From Lutjanus erythropterus (lineage: Eukaryota > Chordata > Actinopteri > Lutjaniformes > Lutjanidae), in NCBI GenBank assembly GCA_020091685.1, contig CM034605.1, positions 7,239,019-7,303,018 on the forward strand: a DNA stretch of 64,000 bases. The letters are read 5' to 3'. This document shows, in pieces, positions 33,301-50,383 of the stretch. Each line of letters begins with the position of its first letter. Positions within the stretch are counted from its first letter, which is position 1. The notes under the pieces were generated by a model. It was not told where the DNA came from and did not search any database. It saw nothing but the letters and a program-made list of their open reading frames with translations. Both the position numbers and the translations under genes were made by a program.

Positions 33301-34311
33301 GGCAATTAAGGATGTGTGTTTGCCACCTGATGACTGGCATAAATACCTACATCTATATGGACTATATGCTCTGTGTTATTTTAGGTGTCATGTGTCTCTT
33401 CTCTGTTTCATGATGCATGTGATGATGCCGATGTTGATGATGATGATACGGTGACAGTAACAGTATATATTATACTTGTTGTGTTAATGATGATAATGAT
33501 GATGATGATAGTATATGCTACACTGCGGCATCGACCTTCATGGTACCTGTGCCGATGCCCAGTATTATTGAGACTGTGATTTCCTTTCGATGGTGATGTG
33601 TATTACACTGATAAGGATAAAGTTCTTAAGAAATGTTTGCATTTGTATTTTGTATTTTTATTTAAATATGTTAATGCTCACTACATTATTACAGGCAGAG
33701 TTATGATGGACACTCATTAATCTGCATGCCTCTAGCTGCATCTGTGCAAAGGTGCAAGCCATCCTGCACACAGGTTTATGTTAACTACTATATGTTTTTG
33801 TGTCTATGAGCTTTTGTATGGTTTGTTGTGTGTTTTTACACTTGCTGCAGCACAAACTGTCCTCTAAGAAGAGTAATTAACTAAACTGAATTAAATATTA
33901 CTGGGACCATTTCTTACTGTGTTGTGATATTTAATATTTCCCTCCCTAAACTACACATCATCTTCAGGACAATTAGGTACCTCGCCTGCTTGCTAACGAG
34001 TTAGGTTCATTTTAAGATTGGAGTTATGTTCCATGGCAGACTATGAACAATGTTTGCTAACGTTATGTAAACTACAGTAGACAACAAGGATGCCACAATA
34101 ATATTAAAGTTAGCTGCAACATACATGCAAAGGTGCTACATAAAAATGAAGAAAATAAAGGCACAGCCTGTATATCTGAACAAGCAATGAAGCTCAGCAT
34201 CCATTAAAACTTTCGTACCTTTTCCAGTTGTGCCAGTTTATTCTTCAGAGCAGAAAGCTCTCTCTCTTTCTGCTGGAGCTCTGCCTTCAAGCGGCACAAC
34301 TCTTCAGTCAT
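25806..34311 (-). CDS. mocs3: Adenylyltransferase and sulfurtransferase MOCS3 (UBA4), 13 exons, 459 aa
   Basis: Cytosolic enzyme that adenylates and then thiocarboxylates the C-terminus of MOCS2A (molybdopterin synthesis) and URM1 (2-thiolation of tRNA wobble uridine). Joined exons: 34311–34219, 32430–32298, 32187–32095, 31861–31741, 30228–30154, 29928–29811, 29722–29614, 28897–28835, 28316–28153, 27680–27633, 27049–26953, 26841–26734, 25963–25806. They total 1,380 nt including TAA, with no frame break. Residues 1–31 are a coiled-coil-like leader. VVGCGGLG (87–94) is the ATP loop of the E1 fold. C222/C225 and C297/C300 are the zinc CxxC pairs, C239 (TNCSDGG) is the E1-like cysteine, and C412 (CKLGNDS) is the rhodanese persulfide cysteine, all at human numbering. 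The protein ends FPQY as in other vertebrates. Introns 5, 8 and 11 look U12-type. It ends about 1.7 kb upstream of the prkd3 promoter on the same strand and is divergent from qpct. Confidence 0.95.
26095..26335 (+). repeat. Dispersed repeat in mocs3 intron 12, LINE 3'-tail-like
   Basis: ATCATGTGTAATTTTA, TATTACTTTCAAT and a late AATTTCTTTGGGGAA align in order with 32990–33240 in mocs3 intron 1. Both resemble the 3' tail of RTE/Rex3-type fish LINEs (…TGTAACAG..AATTTC…GGGA). No coding remains. Confidence 0.4.
26734..26841 (-). CDS. mocs3: mocs3 exon 12, middle of rhodanese domain
   Basis: It codes (N)[17 protein letters not shown], then [14 protein letters not shown], between the U12-type acceptor TGCTGCCAG and the donor CCTCCAG|GTAACA. 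It starts in phase 1; the split codon AAC is completed by exon 11. Confidence 0.9.
26842..26952 (-). other. mocs3: mocs3 intron 11, U12-type (GT–AG), 111 bp
   Basis: The donor is GTATCCTTT (26952–26944), a perfect match to the minor-spliceosome 5' site. A CTCCTTATA motif about 12 nt before the AG fits the U12 branch site roughly. Splicing here restores FSLNIPLSSL; no U2-type donor in the vicinity does. Confidence 0.8.
26953..27049 (-). CDS. mocs3: mocs3 exon 11, start of rhodanese domain
   Basis: It codes [19 protein letters not shown], then [13 protein letters not shown], between the acceptor TCCAG|GATTAT and the U12-type donor. Confidence 0.93.
27633..27680 (-). CDS. mocs3: mocs3 exon 10 (16 codons)
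   Basis: It codes [16 protein letters not shown] between GTTTCAG|TGCCGC and ACAG|GTAGGG. It links the E1-like part to the rhodanese domain. Confidence 0.9.
27867..28138 (+). mobile_element. Tc1/mariner-derived MITE in mocs3 intron 9
   Basis: It begins CAGTTCCAAAAAAGTTGGGA and has the subterminal word TTTGCAAATCATTGTGTTCT. It ends ACACAGCATCCCAGATTTTC, a decayed inverted copy of the start. These are the ends of the transposon fragment at 7985–8652. It is 272 bp with no coding part, and its right end lies about 13 bp from the exon 9 splice donor. Confidence 0.8.
28153..28316 (-). CDS. mocs3: mocs3 exon 9, second zinc CxxC
   Basis: It codes (S)[19 protein letters not shown], then [18 protein letters not shown] and [14 protein letters not shown]297 and C300 form the second zinc pair. 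It follows a U12-type intron and ends at GATAAG|GTTGGT. Confidence 0.95.
28317..28834 (-). other. mocs3: mocs3 intron 8, U12-type (GT–AG), 518 bp
   Basis: The donor GTATCCTTT (28834–28826) is perfect for the minor spliceosome. TTTTCCTTGAC (28339–28329) matches the U12 branch consensus TTCCTTRAC, 13 nt before the acceptor GAGGCAG. Splicing gives [16 protein letters not shown] in frame. Confidence 0.88.
28835..28897 (-). CDS. mocs3: mocs3 exon 8 (21 codons)
   Basis: It codes [20 protein letters not shown] and part of G268, the helix after the catalytic cysteine in E1-like folds. Acceptor CTTTAAG|TTCC, donor GGCT|GTATCCTTT. Confidence 0.9.
29092..29380 (-). mobile_element. Family B (hAT-like) MITE in mocs3 intron 7, reverse orientation
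   Basis: Read on the minus strand it has ACATTTTATAG-like and TTTGGGC-region words and ends CGATTATCAAAATAATTGGC, matching the family B copies elsewhere. A poly-T of about 18 lies at 29270–29287. Confidence 0.65.
29614..29722 (-). CDS. mocs3: mocs3 exon 7, first zinc CxxC and catalytic Cys239
   Basis: It codes [18 protein letters not shown], then [19 protein letters not shown]222/C225 bind zinc and C239 is the E1-like cysteine. Acceptor CTGTAG, donor GTGG|GTGAGT. Confidence 0.96.
29811..29928 (-). CDS. mocs3: mocs3 exon 6
   Basis: It codes [20 protein letters not shown], then [19 protein letters not shown], ending CCAG|GTAAGG. The coding side is unmistakable, but no AG acceptor exists upstream; the 5' edge given here is the one that keeps the frame and family sequence QQYD. 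Confidence 0.88.
29929..30153 (-). other. mocs3: mocs3 intron 5, U12-like with non-AG 3' end, 225 bp
   Basis: The donor is GTATCCTGC (30153–30145), seven of nine bases as in the U12 consensus. CACCTTGAC ends about 15 nt before the predicted acceptor and resembles the U12 branch site. The minus strand has no AG from about 30003 down to the exon, and an in-frame TGA lies just upstream (GATGACACC). The frame-preserving 3' end reads CTCAT, that is GT–AT. Confidence 0.65.
30154..30228 (-). CDS. mocs3: mocs3 exon 5
   Basis: It codes (R)[19 protein letters not shown], then LQLIQ and CA of the next codon. Acceptor GTCTGCAG, donor the U12-like GTATCCTGC. Confidence 0.9.
30297..30925 (-). pseudogene. 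L2-type LINE 3' fragment with (TTA/TTG)n tail
   Basis: The minus-strand frame (30911–30696) contains [20 protein letters not shown], the conserved DYCNALxxGLP..L.RLQ block near the end of non-LTR reverse transcriptases. Downstream comes the usual 3' end, GTGCTATATAAATGAAGTT (near 30380), and then an ATT/GTT microsatellite tail (30297–30363). It is 5'-truncated as LINEs usually are and lies in mocs3 intron 4. It is not functional. Confidence 0.8.
31741..31861 (-). CDS. mocs3: mocs3 exon 4
   Basis: It codes (G)[20 protein letters not shown], then [19 protein letters not shown], with the SNLxRQ motif of the E1 superfamily (Arg contacting ATP). Acceptor CTCTGCAG, donor AGAAG|GTACTG. Confidence 0.95.
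32095..32187 (-). CDS. mocs3: mocs3 exon 3, nucleotide-binding loop
   Basis: It codes [19 protein letters not shown], then [18 protein letters not shown] is the glycine-rich ATP loop. Acceptor ATCCACAG, donor CATTG|GTAGGT. Confidence 0.95.
32298..32430 (-). CDS. mocs3: mocs3 exon 2
   Basis: It codes [20 protein letters not shown], then [21 protein letters not shown]. The [12 protein letters not shown] motif begins the E1-like domain. Acceptor CCCTCAG, donor CCAAG|GTGCGG. Confidence 0.95.
32990..33240 (+). repeat. Dispersed repeat in mocs3 intron 1, LINE 3'-tail-like
   Basis: It shares ordered words with 26095–26335 (ATCATGTGCAATTTTACTTTCAAT; GTTACTGTAATTTTTCAGCAA). It ends GGATTAATTAAG followed by TTATCTTATCTCA, like the short tails of RTE/Rex3-type LINEs. 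Confidence 0.45.
33411..33515 (+). repeat. GAT-rich simple repeat in mocs3 intron 1
   Basis: Interrupted runs of GAT/ATG, for example GATGATGATGATA and ATGATGATGATGATAG. No gene is implied. Confidence 0.75.
34219..34311 (-). CDS. mocs3: mocs3 exon 1 (31 codons)
   Basis: It codes [19 protein letters not shown], then [12 protein letters not shown], an amphipathic helical leader like that of other MOCS3 proteins. The ATG (34311–34309) is preceded by GCCGCC, a good Kozak context. Donor AAAAG|GTACGA. Confidence 0.95.
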
Positions 34312-34444
34312 GGCGGCTGGTACAAAGCAGGAAACACGTACAATTACAGAATATATATATATATTTCTCTAAAGGATGCTACAATTCACCGTTAGCTACA
34401 GTGTAACTTTGTGACAGGAACATGTTAACGTATCAAGCACACGG

Positions 34445-34500
34445 CACAAACTTCCGGGCTGACCATGTGACAATGCGACCACGTGGTTGGTGACGCACAA
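34445..34500. promoter_or_regulatory. Candidate mocs3/qpct intergenic promoter elements
   Basis: Within 190 bp of the mocs3 ATG lie CTTCCGGG (34451, ETS-like), the palindrome CCACGTGG (34479–34486, E-box for USF/MYC-type factors) and TGACGCAC (34491, CRE/ATF-like). These are common elements of housekeeping promoters. The sites are seen directly; their use is inferred. Direction is more likely mocs3 because of distance. Confidence 0.45.
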
Positions 34501-34756
34501 AGCGCTGGTCTTTTCATTGAAAAAATTACTAAATAATTGTACCTTTATTGTACGGATGCATTTATGTTATTTTTTGGAATTGATGTCGAAAATGTTTTTC
34601 ATATGTTATTTGGGACTAGGTTTAATTTACAAAAAAGAGATGTTTATTATAGAAGTCGTGTTTTTATATATATATATTTATTTATTTATTTTTAACTTAT
34701 ATGTGAAGTTTTATATCCAGAAATCCAAATGGTCTGAATATTCACTAATTCAAGAC

Positions 34757-34800
34757 TGAATGAATGAATGAATGAATGAATGAATGAATGAATGAATGAA
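34757..34800 (+). repeat. (TGAA)11 microsatellite
   Basis: Eleven perfect TGAA units between mocs3 and qpct. Confidence 0.95.
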
Positions 34801-35345
34801 CTTATATTCTAATCCACTGAAAGGACTGGCAAATAAGGGAGCCCCTCATGATCATTTATAATGCCTTACAAACCTATTTTTATATAAATATTAGTTCTTT
34901 TATTTTGTTTTGGATTTTGTTCCCCCTTGTTTGCTTGTTATTACAAACTCCTCGTTTTTTGTATCCTTCTTTTGATTAAATACAAATTTGGAGGAAAAAA
35001 TTAATAAATACGTAAATAGATATTTAATGTTGGGATTTACTCTAAAAATAAAAGAAAAAGGTAAAATGTTATAAAAAAAAAAAATCTGTCGTGTACAATC
35101 GTATATATTTTTTTTTAAACTATGTATTCCTGCGTTTTTGTTTGTTTGTTTTGTTGTTGTTTTTGTTAAATATCGTGTTTAAACGTTTAATACTAAGTTA
35201 GAAGACATAATGGGTCCTTTTAGACTATGTCCTCCAGGCTGTCTGCTGTAAATGTGTTGGTCTGTTGCCGAAAATTAGCATTTATCAAAGGAGGATATTG
35301 GGTAACTGAAGTCACAAACACCCGTGAGGTTCAATAGAGCGCGCG

Positions 35346-35348
<3 letters not shown>

Positions 35349-35390
<42 letters not shown>
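35349..35390 (+). repeat. qpct: (AC)21 microsatellite upstream of qpct
   Basis: A perfect AC run preceded by GCGCGCAT, about 120–160 bp before the qpct ATG. It could lie in the promoter or 5' UTR. Alternating purine–pyrimidine DNA of this sort can adopt Z-form. Confidence 0.95.
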
Positions 35391-35394
<4 letters not shown>

Positions 35395-35507
35395 CAGTGT
35401 AGTGACGCGCAGTGGTGTAGAGCCTCGGGTCCTGCCTCCTGCTTTTCACATGATCTGTAAGCTCTCACAGAGGAGAGACAGGAATGTGGAGAGGAGCGTC
35501 AACAGCG

Positions 35508-44720
<9,213 letters not shown>

Positions 44721-44932
44721 TCGTGCAGAGTTTGTTTATTTTTCAAAGTCTTTGTTTTACTGTGGTTAAAGAGGTTGGTGTGATCTGATGTGTGGTCAGT
44801 TTGATTGTCTAAAGTGACCTTTGTAGGAGGAAGTGTTAACTTTCTCTGTAAGTTCTAACCTCAGACAATAAGAATAGCCAATACTATTGTTCCAGTTTCC
44901 GCTTTCTACTAAGTTAATATAGGGCTAAGAGG

Positions 44933-45095
44933 CTAAGATTGGGTAGTTCAGTCGGTAGCGTGCTCCCCCTGTACAGAGACTATCCATCCTCAGCAGTGGG
45001 TCCATTTCCAGCTTGTGGCCCTTTGCTCCTTGTCTCCCTTCCCACTCTTTACCTGCATTTCCTGTCTATTTACAGCTGCCCTATCAAATTAAGGC
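44933..45095 (+). mobile_element. tRNA-derived SINE copy
   Basis: GGGTAGTTCAGTCGGTAGCG resembles a tRNA D-arm with box A, and GTGGGTCCATTTCC is a decayed box B. The tRNA-unrelated part follows: TGTGGCCCTTTGCTCCTTGT, TTCCTGTCTATTTACAGCTG, and then CCCTATCAAATTAAGGC. This order is typical of a common percomorph SINE-like repeat. It is not a functional tRNA: the anticodon arm and box B do not fold. Confidence 0.75.
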
Positions 45096-48000
45096 TAACA
45101 TCTGTTACTACAGAAGCAAATCCAAATTGACTTTAAGAATCATATCTCAGGTTAGAAAATCGGAAACGCTTCAACATACTTGACTACCTTTTACATCTGT
45201 TACCTAGATAACTGACATAAAAGTTGCTACACTTTAACAAATTTCAGTAATATTCACAGCATTATTACTGTAAAATGAAGAAATCCTTACTGTAAAATGT
45301 GTATACAGTAAGTTGCTGTATACTTATAGTTCACATGAGAATTTTACAGTAAATATATTATTACTGTAAATCTCAATACAGTAATTTTTAGCGGAATTAT
45401 TTTTCCAGCAGTCATAATTTGTATGTACACACACATTTTTGCAATAATCTGTCAAAAGTGGTTAAAATTTGTGACAAGTAATGGAGGTATATTTTACTTT
45501 ATCGTCCCAAATGAAAAGGTGATGAAACCATAAACTAAGCGTTTTCAATAACTATGCATTTAAAAAAAAAAGGAAAATGGAGCTAAACATGTATATAAGG
45601 ATCAACTATACCATAATCCATATGGTATAGTTGGAATAATCCATAATATTAATTATTTTCAGATATGTCTCATAACCTCGTGTTTCATTGTATTTAAAAC
45701 AGCCTACCTGTGACAGCTGCTGAAAGAGTCAAGAGGCCCGAAAGATTCTGAGTGAGCCGTTCAATTACATGTTAGTGACGACAGTGTGCAGCACAGATCA
45801 TCTGAAGGAATAGAAAATGTAGGTCAGTGGACTGAAAGAATATAAGAAAAAAAGTAAAAAGATGGATGTGGGTAACTACATTTAAAACTGTGGAAAAAAC
45901 TCTGTTGAATGAGGTCTGATCTATGAAAAGAGGTTTAGATCACGGTAGTCTGAGTAGTTGTCATTCATTACTTCCCGTTGCTCAACATTTTGCAAAATCA
46001 CTATGATGCACTGATTGTCAGCAAAATATTTCATCATTGTTTTTATGGTTCCAGCCAGAGTTCATCTCACAATTTCCTGTTTGAAAATGTAAAAGGTCAT
46101 TCCTCCACATGGATGCATGAATACACTCCATCATAAACCCACTGTTCATAAAAAATAACCAGCAGAACAACAGCACACAAATAACCAGGGTGACGATGCA
46201 GCACAAGTCAGTTCAATATAAATCAGTGTATTGACAGGACAATGAAAAAAAAACACATTTAACCAGAGAGACAGTAGAAAAGAGAGAGAAATTCATTTTC
46301 AATCAAGTCCAAAATAAATATTCCCTGAAACTTTTCAGAGTTCAACATAAAAACACAACTTCTCAAGTCTTCAGCAATAAACAGCAAAAAGAACTCAGTT
46401 TGTTCAGTTCAGGATCTCAAAATTTGGCCCGAGTAAAACCTCTTCACCGAAACAAATCTAATCAGGATCTGTGGGAAAATTTTAGTGGTTCAGTTTAGTA
46501 AAGAGTAAAAGAGTAAATCTACTCGCCAACAAAGTTAATTACAGATCTCTGGACAGGTGTCAGTTGTTTGGTCCATGCTGAAACAGAAAATCAAACAACA
46601 AAGTTTTGAGGAATCTTTGTTTCTTTATATATTTTTAAAATTTTAAGTAATATTTTATTCTCTTTTATTTCTTTATTTTATTTCTTTATCATTCTGTTTT
46701 ATTATTTTATTCTTTATAATTGTTTTTCACTTGTAAATCTTTTATTTTCATATTTTAGGGACCAGTTAATAAACAAGCATTAATAATAACCTTATTTACC
46801 AGAAAAACAAGTAAATGTCAAAAGTCCCATGGGCTAAAAGCACACACCTGATGTGTTGTATAGATACAAAATGATACTAAGATCCCAAGTTCCATTAACT
46901 TCCTGTGCAAAAAGTTGCTCTGTCAGCTCAGTTTATGAAAAATAATTAATAATAAAGGATACTATTTAAAGAGTCTTTTATATTATTTTAGGGGCTTTTG
47001 CTTCTATTGAATAGGACAGGTGAAGGTAGACTGGAAAGGTGAGAGAGACAACAGACAAAAATAAAAAAGCATAAATTTATATATTCATTCTTAATTAAAG
47101 CTAGAAACATCTGCCGAATCAAACCTTATGGTTAGCCAACTTTGGTCCGGGCGCCCCAGTTTGGGCAGCCCAGATATAAATAAAGACTAACTGAGTCTGT
47201 TTTTTACTTTCAATAACTGGACGGTTTGAAACAATTTGTTTTAGAGGCATTTTTCATTCTCACTTATGTAAAGTGCCTCTAATTTGTGGGATACTTAAGT
47301 ACAAGAGTAATGTACTTAGTTACATTTCACCACTGAAAAAAGCATAACATCTAAATACTTGGTTTGTTTAAGTGAACCCAACTCAAGCACTCTGAGTTTG
47401 GCATCCCTCACCTCGACAACAATCCTATGATTCTCTAAATCCTATCAGGGAGGACCTCCCCTGAATTCCACACTGGCCAAATCCCCTACAGTCCAGCCCA
47501 CTCCCATGAGAACTGAACGCGGCTCTCACCCTCCTGTTTGCTGCAGTCAGAAATGTTTGTGATGCCTGGCAACAGTGTGTGCCAACATACAGCACTGTAC
47601 TGTATATCTTGAGTTGAAGGAGATTAAAAGTGCTTCAAGAGCCATTAGTCACATAAGACTGCAATGCACTGTATAGTTTCCTCCCAAACTCCAAACATGA
47701 GAAGACTGTGTTTTAATGTTTCCTTTGACTTATAAACAGTAAAACTTATTTGATCTGCAGTCTTTTTGTCCTATACTGTGCTTATTACAGTTATACTTAT
47801 TTCTTTCATTCTTTAGTTCTTGTTTCTGACAACTTAGTGGTAGATTCGCTATAAAAAAAAATATACCTCAGGCATTTTACCTGTCAGTCATCACCAAAAT
47901 TACTTGTCTGAGAAAAAGTGAAGAAAATATACTTAACTTTAATCTAAAGAAAAGACTCTTGTTAATAACATGTATTGGTTCAGTCCAACCAGGAGGAAAA

Positions 48001-50331
48001 CCAGCATGTTGGAACAAGGAAAAAGAGGAGAAGCAGAACAAATTGTTGTACAGCACTGTAGTGGGGACTTAGAGTATTCTTTTTTTTTTTTTTTTTTTTG
48101 CCTGACAGCAAATTGATGCATGCCCAGGTTTAATAACAGTCAAGCTTTAATCTGCACCTGATTACAGTGTAGAGGGAACAACAGCTTCCAGCTGTATCAG
48201 AGTGATGGGAAGGTCCGGGACTCTCCCGTGCAAGGTGTGTCGTAGATTATTAGAAAACAAAAACCCTGGAATGTTCACTGAATGTCAGAATCCATAATAC
48301 TAAAAATACTTGAAAAAGTATATAGCCAATACATGCTGGGATTGAAACACATAGGATACATGAAAAAGCTTGCTTACCTACCTTCCTTAACTTTTTCAAC
48401 TAAAGAAGGTCCCTTTGATATTCCCTAATGTTCTACTTGATATGCTGTTTCTGCTTTCTAGTCTTTTATTTAGCACTACAGTAGCTGCTTCCCCACAATA
48501 AATGATCACAGTGGCTTTACATCAAGCCTATGTCATGTTACATATGGTTTATATCACCGAATCAGCCACAAGCAATGGAATAAAGTGATGTTTGTTCTAA
48601 TCAATGATTTCTTTATGTATATAATATTTTCACTGTCAGGAGAAAATCACAACCCATGAAGTTTTTATTGGATTTCTTCAAACCCACAAAAATCTTTTTT
48701 TTTTTTGTCTTTAACATTTCAGCAGGGTCATTTCAGTCATGACACAAAAGTTCAGAACAATAGTTTCTTAAACTACGTCCCTCAGGTGGCAGCGCTTTAG
48801 GCTAAATCTACTCTGTAACTGGGACAGACTGCAATCATATTTCATTATATTATTTAGATTGGGGTGTTTTCTAAATTAGTTACTGAGATTGTAGGCTATA
48901 TAATGTGAGGCACTATTGCGAGCATGTAAGGCAGTCTGCTATGACTTGCAAAAAATCAAGTTACCAACAGAGAGCAGCAGTGAGTCATATTCAGTTTAAC
49001 AGAAAGATGAAGTCCTTGTTACCTTTTCTTGCATGATATTATATCTTGGTAGGTGCAAATATGATTGTACAAATTCAGCTTATATCACACTAATATATGT
49101 CGTGTCAGTAACGCATTTTCAGTGTGTGATTATGACTCATGGGTATGGACAAATAAGATGTTTAATACACAATGCAAAAAAATATGCAATAAAATTTAAC
49201 TATTTGATTATGCTGAAAAGAATCAATGCGAGAATAAATTATACTGTAATATACTCTATTCTTGCATAGATTCGTTTTTTTTCAGGAGCAACAAAATCAG
49301 TTCAACACATTGTTTTACATGTACACGCCTCCAGTTTCAAATGAGGGCGGTGAACGCACAGAAACTACCAACGTCATACGCTGCATTCAGGCCTCTCTGT
49401 AAACTTCTAATTCCATGTCTCGAAAAGGAAAAATACCACCATACCGAGAGACTGTTTGGTGTTTAAGCGGTTTTTAAATAATTATAAATTTTGCTGTCAC
49501 AAAAACAATTTAAGAAAGGGAGAACGGGAGAAACACATCCTGGTATAACTTAGTTTCTGTGGGCATGGGTATTTGTGAAAGTATCAGCAATTAATAAAAC
49601 ATGACTGAAATAACACCCGTGTAAATTAGAGATAGTTATATGAGATCATTCCAGTGTATCTGTATCTGAGAAAATTAAATTATTTAAAGCAGTGGTTGTC
49701 AGTCCCCCAGAATTATCAGGCTGGTGTTTGTGACCACCAGCCCCCTCTGAAAGTGACCACATTCACTCATGAAGACCAGGACTTTCTGTTCGGAGGCAAA
49801 TTATTTTGTATGTAACTGGTACAAGTGACTGAATGTAAAAACTATTCCCCAGTCTAAAATATGACCCTCAGTTTCCATCATGCTTGCTTAACTGAGTAGT
49901 AAGTTGGCTGTTCTAAGTTGCAAATGTTAGTCTATTCGTTTTTGTGTCTGTTCAGAACATCGTGGTTGGTCATTGTTGTTTTTGTGACCCCAAGAAATCA
50001 TCACTCGACTGCTTTAGGGGTCCTGAGCCAGATTATGAGTACTAGGACAGGCTTGGTCGTTAACACGCGCTAAAGTCGTGATTTTTCCGAGTCTCTCCGG
50101 TGACGCGTGAACGCAGCATTGATGCCAGACCGGACTGTGGGGGATTTCAGTCCAGCCTCCTGCTTCACATGCACAGAGCTGCTGAGACAGTAAACACATA
50201 GAGACGGTCAGCACCGACCTGTTGTGTAGAATGTGACAGTAAAACATTTTTTAATTTTATTTAAACAGAAGAACCACGTCGCCAAACTTTTTTGGCACAT
50301 TTTTCTCTCTGGCATTTGAGTTAAAGACGCC
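45096..50331. other. Intergenic, qpct to cnksr3
   Basis: No gene was found. It holds a cluster of ACTGTAAA/TTTACAGT words at 45260–45395 (repeat remnant), a T/A low-complexity run at 46620–46760, the end of a CAGTGGTGAAATGTAAC-type MITE at 47290–47335 (reverse) and a poly-T of about 20 at 48079–48099. The segment from about 50030 is somewhat more GC- and CpG-rich (GGTGACGCGTGAACGC at 50099) and probably holds the cnksr3 promoter. Confidence 0.45.
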
Positions 50332-50383
50332 ATGGAGCCGATAACGAAGTGGACGCCGAAGCAAGTTGTCGATTGGATGAGAG
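50332..50383 (+). CDS. cnksr3: CNK scaffold protein, first coding exon (start of SAM domain)
   Basis: 17 codons, MEPITKWTPKQVVDWMR, plus one base, then GAG|GTAAGTT. This is the N-terminus of connector enhancer of KSR proteins, where the SAM domain begins at once. CNKSR3 starts MEPVTKWSPKQVVDW in mammals; CNKSR2 usually has a few residues before MEPVSKWSPSQVVDW. PKQ and the direct start favour cnksr3, but with 17 residues cnksr2 cannot be excluded. The ATG context GACGCCATGG is a strong Kozak match. The following SAM exon (LDDCLQQY...) was not found up to 64,000, so intron 1 exceeds 13.6 kb. CNK proteins are scaffolds in Ras/RAF signalling; CNKSR3 has also been linked to epithelial sodium channel regulation. 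Confidence 0.72.

Noticed and set aside
44933-45010. Possible tRNA gene (GGTAGTTCAGTCGGTAGCG)
   Set aside because: No matching acceptor stem or anticodon arm, box B is decayed, and the downstream sequence is that of a fish SINE-like repeat.
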